This document shows positions 61,474-64,000 of a stretch of DNA of 64,000 bases, piece after piece. The DNA is from Lonicera japonica (taxonomy: Eukaryota > Streptophyta > Magnoliopsida > Dipsacales > Caprifoliaceae), in NCBI GenBank assembly GCA_021464415.1, contig CM038470.1, positions 25,197,601 through 25,261,600 on the forward strand, written 5' to 3'. Both the position numbers and the translations under genes were made by a program. Below the pieces are notes generated by a model. It saw only the letters and a program-made list of their open reading frames with translations, searched no databases and was not told where the DNA came from. Position 1 is the stretch's first letter, and the number at the start of each line of letters is the position of its first letter.

Positions 61474-62976
61474 TAGGAGTAGATTTGGTATAATACCGTA
61501 CTACACCGAATATACCATACCAAAATCTATTACTACTGTCGTACCAAAATTTTCGGTATATCAAAAAAAATTGGCATGGTATGATAGATTATCAAAAAAA
61601 TCAAACTTACAAATAAAGGAAAAAAAACTAGTGGCCCTTTGTAAACCAAATCCGACAGTTGGCACGATTCCGATTCTTAAAAGTGGCACAAAATAAGCTC
61701 ATGTAAAAACATACAACAAAAAAGTCTAAAGTAAATGTTAAAAGTTGCAAGCCAAACTCTAATTCAAAAACCAAATAAAATATCCAATTATTCAACTAAT
61801 CAACTTTTATATAAAGAAACTTGCAGAGGAAAAACATTGTCTATTCAAATATGTAGTTATTAAAATGCATGTTAAATTAAACCCAAATTATAACTTCAAT
61901 TTAAATAAAAAGTTCTTAAGAAACATGGTAAGAGACTAAGAGCATCCTCAGTGGGTAGTGTAAATGGCTAAATTTACCTTACCTCATGCCACAACGGAAG
62001 AATTTAGGCGACTAAATTTTGCCATATAGGTAGAGAACGAATAAATTTACAATTATCTTAAATTTTATACTATACGAATAAACGCCACTCATATGGCTCA
62101 TACGAATGTGGTACACCCGTATCAAATATATATATAAAAAAGCCATACGAGTATAGCTCACTCGTATGGTCATTTTCTGCTCTTTTTTTTTGCCACTCAT
62201 TTGAGAGAGAGAGACAAAAAAATAATTTGCTAAAAGATGCCATACGACTCTTGTTGTATGATTTTTTTTAAAAGAAAAATCATACCAGTGTAGGAACACT
62301 CGTATGACTAAATTTTTTTACTCTTTCCACTGTGTGCAAGGCTTTGAAATTTAGAAAACGATTGCTAAATTTGCCCTAAATTTTACTCTATCCGATGGAC
62401 ATGCTCTAAAAACAATATTTTTCTTAAAATAATTAAAGTAGTATTTAGTGGGTTCTTCTATTAAAAAAATAGAAAGAAGATATTTAGTGGGTTCTTAGTA
62501 AGTTCTTTAGTATATTTGGACAAAACAAAACAACATAAAACTACACAAATATAGATAAAATACATCTAGATAAACAACTACAAGTGAAAGAAACTCAATA
62601 TAGAGGAAGAGAACCCTTAAGATTTTTCTTAGCAACCTAATCGAGGAACAAAATGAAAACTGCATACTAAGTGATGAGACTGTGAATAATATTGAAAATT
62701 ATTCATTAATCTAATTATCTAAAATCTAAATCTTGACCGTTCATTGATCTAAATTAATTATCCAAAATCTAAATATTGTAGTATTTGGTATTAATGATAC
62801 AACTGGTGATACGATATGGTATATCATGGTACATACCAATATTTCGGTATGATACAATATATCATTGATATTGATTTTCAGTACTAATACTTGTGCCATA
62901 ATATTTCGGAAATTTCGGTACATTTTAGTAAGTGTAAGGGTTGATATAGTATAATTGGTATAAAAATCCACTCCTA
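61474..62976. mobile_element. hAT-like element nested in the MULE-like element
   Basis: Ends TAGGAGTAGATTTGGTATAA and (right, reverse complement) TAGGAGTGGATTTTTATACC. Flanks ATCCCTTG (61466-61473) and ATCACTTG (62977-62984) are an 8-bp duplication with one mismatch. The interior is rich in GGTATA/TATACC inverted blocks. Contains the element 61940-62406. Confidence 0.65.
61940..62406. mobile_element. TAA-flanked MITE carrying an array of palindromes, innermost of the nest
   Basis: Left end GAGCATCCTCAGTGGG and right end (reverse complement) GAGCATGTCCATCGGA, with TAA at 61937-61939 and 62407-62409. Palindromes share the motif CATACGAGT/ACTCGTATG: 62143-62169 (perfect 10-bp arms CCATACGAGT, 7-nt loop), 62281-62306 (11-bp arms with one mismatch, 4-nt loop), 62241-62260 and about 62100-62122 (short arms). 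Non-coding, 467 bp. Confidence 0.75.
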
Positions 62977-63242
62977 ATCACTTGTAAAAAAATACCCCTT
63001 ATGAATTTTTGTGACTAGAAAATCTTTACCCTTTATTATATGGATATACAAGATTGTAGCAAAAATAGTAATTTTTTTGAGGTTAATATCGAAAATACCT
63101 TTGTTTCCATTCAAATTTGGATGGGAATCGATGAAACAGGATTATTTGACTGGGTTTAAAAAGTTTAGGAGCTCAATCGACGAATTTAAGGGTTACATTG
63201 GTATAAATCGAACAATTTAAGGTCTTCTGGTGTAATTTACTC

Positions 63243-63676
63243 AAAGTAAAATCAATTCTCGGAAATGGGGGAGAGCAGTGCATGAGTAAGTAGAGTCGCT
63301 CTGGTTCAAAAACAAAAACACTTTTAGAGAGAAAAATTGGTGTGGTTGTATGTGTGTGTTATTTTGCATTGAAGTTTCCTCTAATTTTGTTGGCTTAATC
63401 GCCATTATTCCTTCTTCGATTTCATCGAAGATTCAAGAAAAAAAAAAACCCTGGAAAAAACCCATTGTTTCTCTGTCTTTCTTTCTTCTAATTTAATCCA
63501 TTTTTGGCAAATCTACTCATTCATCTATAATACCCTTTGATGGGCTCTATAGACTCTTCTAGTTTTCTTCTTCTTTCATTTATAAGCTAGAGATCTTGGT
63601 CTTATTTCTTTTCTTTCTCTCTTTCTCCATACATATATTTCTTCTAGTTTCTCTCGCCCTTTATATATAAAAATAA
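63243..63676 (+). promoter_or_regulatory. Promoter and 5' leader region of the last gene
   Basis: Pyrimidine-rich, TTCTTC-rich sequence typical of plant 5' leaders precedes the ATG at 63677. TATATATAAAA at 63662-63672 is only 5 nt upstream of the ATG and is therefore too close to be the TATA box used. No unambiguous core promoter was found. Confidence 0.4.
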
Positions 63677-63855
63677 ATGGCAAATGCATCTGGGTTTTGT
63701 ACACCTACAGTTCCCAGTCTTAGGAGGAGGGTTTCTTCTTCATCTTTAGGGATTTATCGATCTGGGTTTTGTTCCTCTACGGTTATCTCCAGAAGGGTAC
63801 TATGCTCCAGCACTACTGAAGGTGTAACTACCCCCTCTGAATCTCATCTATCCAG
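63677..63855 (+). CDS. First coding exon of an unrecognised gene, cut by the window end
   Basis: ATG at 63677 opens 59 codons plus two bases up to a good donor, TCCAG|GTGAGT. The peptide begins MANASGFCTPTVPSLRRRVS and is rich in Ser, Thr and Arg with almost no acidic residues at first, which resembles a plastid or mitochondrial targeting presequence (inference from composition). The following sequence to 64000 is T-rich and intron-like. No domain is visible, so I propose no function. A frame-only reading would continue two codons to TGA, but the strong donor makes splicing the better explanation. Confidence 0.55.
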
Positions 63856-64000
63856 GTGAGTTCTCTTGATTGAAACCTAATTTACTCATCTTCTTGTGAT
63901 CAATCACTTGTTTTTTCAATTGGGTTTTCAAATTGGTTTGATTGAGCTGGGTTTGTAATCTATTGAAATGTAATTGATTTGTTTAATTTCTTGATTGATA

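Larger units (their letters stand above)
61033..63242. mobile_element. MULE-like long-TIR element, outermost of a three-level nest
   Basis: Left arm from GAGCAAATTACTCTAAAACC and right arm (reverse complement) from GAGTAAATTACACCAGAAGACC. They are alignable over about 80-150 bp (TTTAT.CCAAT, CTTAAA, TTGAGC, AAATAA blocks). The 9-bp duplication is not convincing (about 5 of 9). Non-coding apart from nested elements. Confidence 0.6.

Noticed and set aside
61033..63242. A 9-bp TSD for the outer MULE-like element
   Set aside because: ATTGAATAA versus AAAGTAAAA matches at only about 5 of 9 positions, no better than chance in AT-rich DNA.

Overview
This is eudicot plant nuclear DNA. The evidence is AT-rich sequence, GT-AG introns, plant-only gene families (vacuolar-type GH32 invertase, GS-OX-type flavin monooxygenase, PLATZ zinc-binding factor) and a dense load of plant-type transposons. 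I cannot name the species; an asterid is a guess from the general look of the invertase only.

Four protein genes and one tRNA gene can be supported. (1) Minus strand, 1440-6172: a vacuolar-type acid invertase or fructosyltransferase-like GH32 gene, including the family's 9-nt mini-exon at 4769-4777. Its last one or two exons are not in the window. (2) Plus strand, 16833-23621: an apparently intact seven-exon flavin-containing monooxygenase of the FMO GS-OX-like group (469 aa). (3) Minus strand, 24511-24581: tRNA-Gly(GCC). (4) Minus strand, 27399-31139: an intact four-exon PLATZ protein (240 aa). (5) Plus strand from 63677: the first coding exon of an unrecognised gene that runs off the end and has a presequence-like N-terminus. 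These genes show no shared pathway.

The rest is mobile-element sediment, and much of it can be resolved to element ends with target-site duplications (TSDs). There is a TRIM at 8949-9598 (TSD GAGTT) and an internally deleted LTR retrotransposon at 21885-23400 (TSD TATGC) ending 17 nt before the last FMO splice acceptor. Mutator-type long-TIR elements lie at 12618-13792 (perfect 9-bp TSD), 15807-16760, 27801-29344, 42436-42911, 46344-46635 and 61033-63242. hAT remnants lie at 47582-48150, 59750-60144 and 61474-62976. There are many TTA/TAA-flanked Harbinger-like MITEs, tRNA-derived SINEs (one with a 12-bp TSD), a Helitron candidate, and two diverged 2.5-kb LTR-like direct repeats at about 35.5-38.0 and 54.0-56.5 kb.

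The most unusual signal is a pair of TAA-flanked MITEs, 48403-48962 and 61940-62406. Each carries an internal array of short, often perfect, palindromes built on one repeated motif (ACGAT..ATGAT..TCGTG in one, CATACGAGT/ACTCGTATG in the other). The second sits inside a hAT element which itself sits inside a Mutator-type element. From about 31.3 to 63.2 kb I found no intact coding gene.
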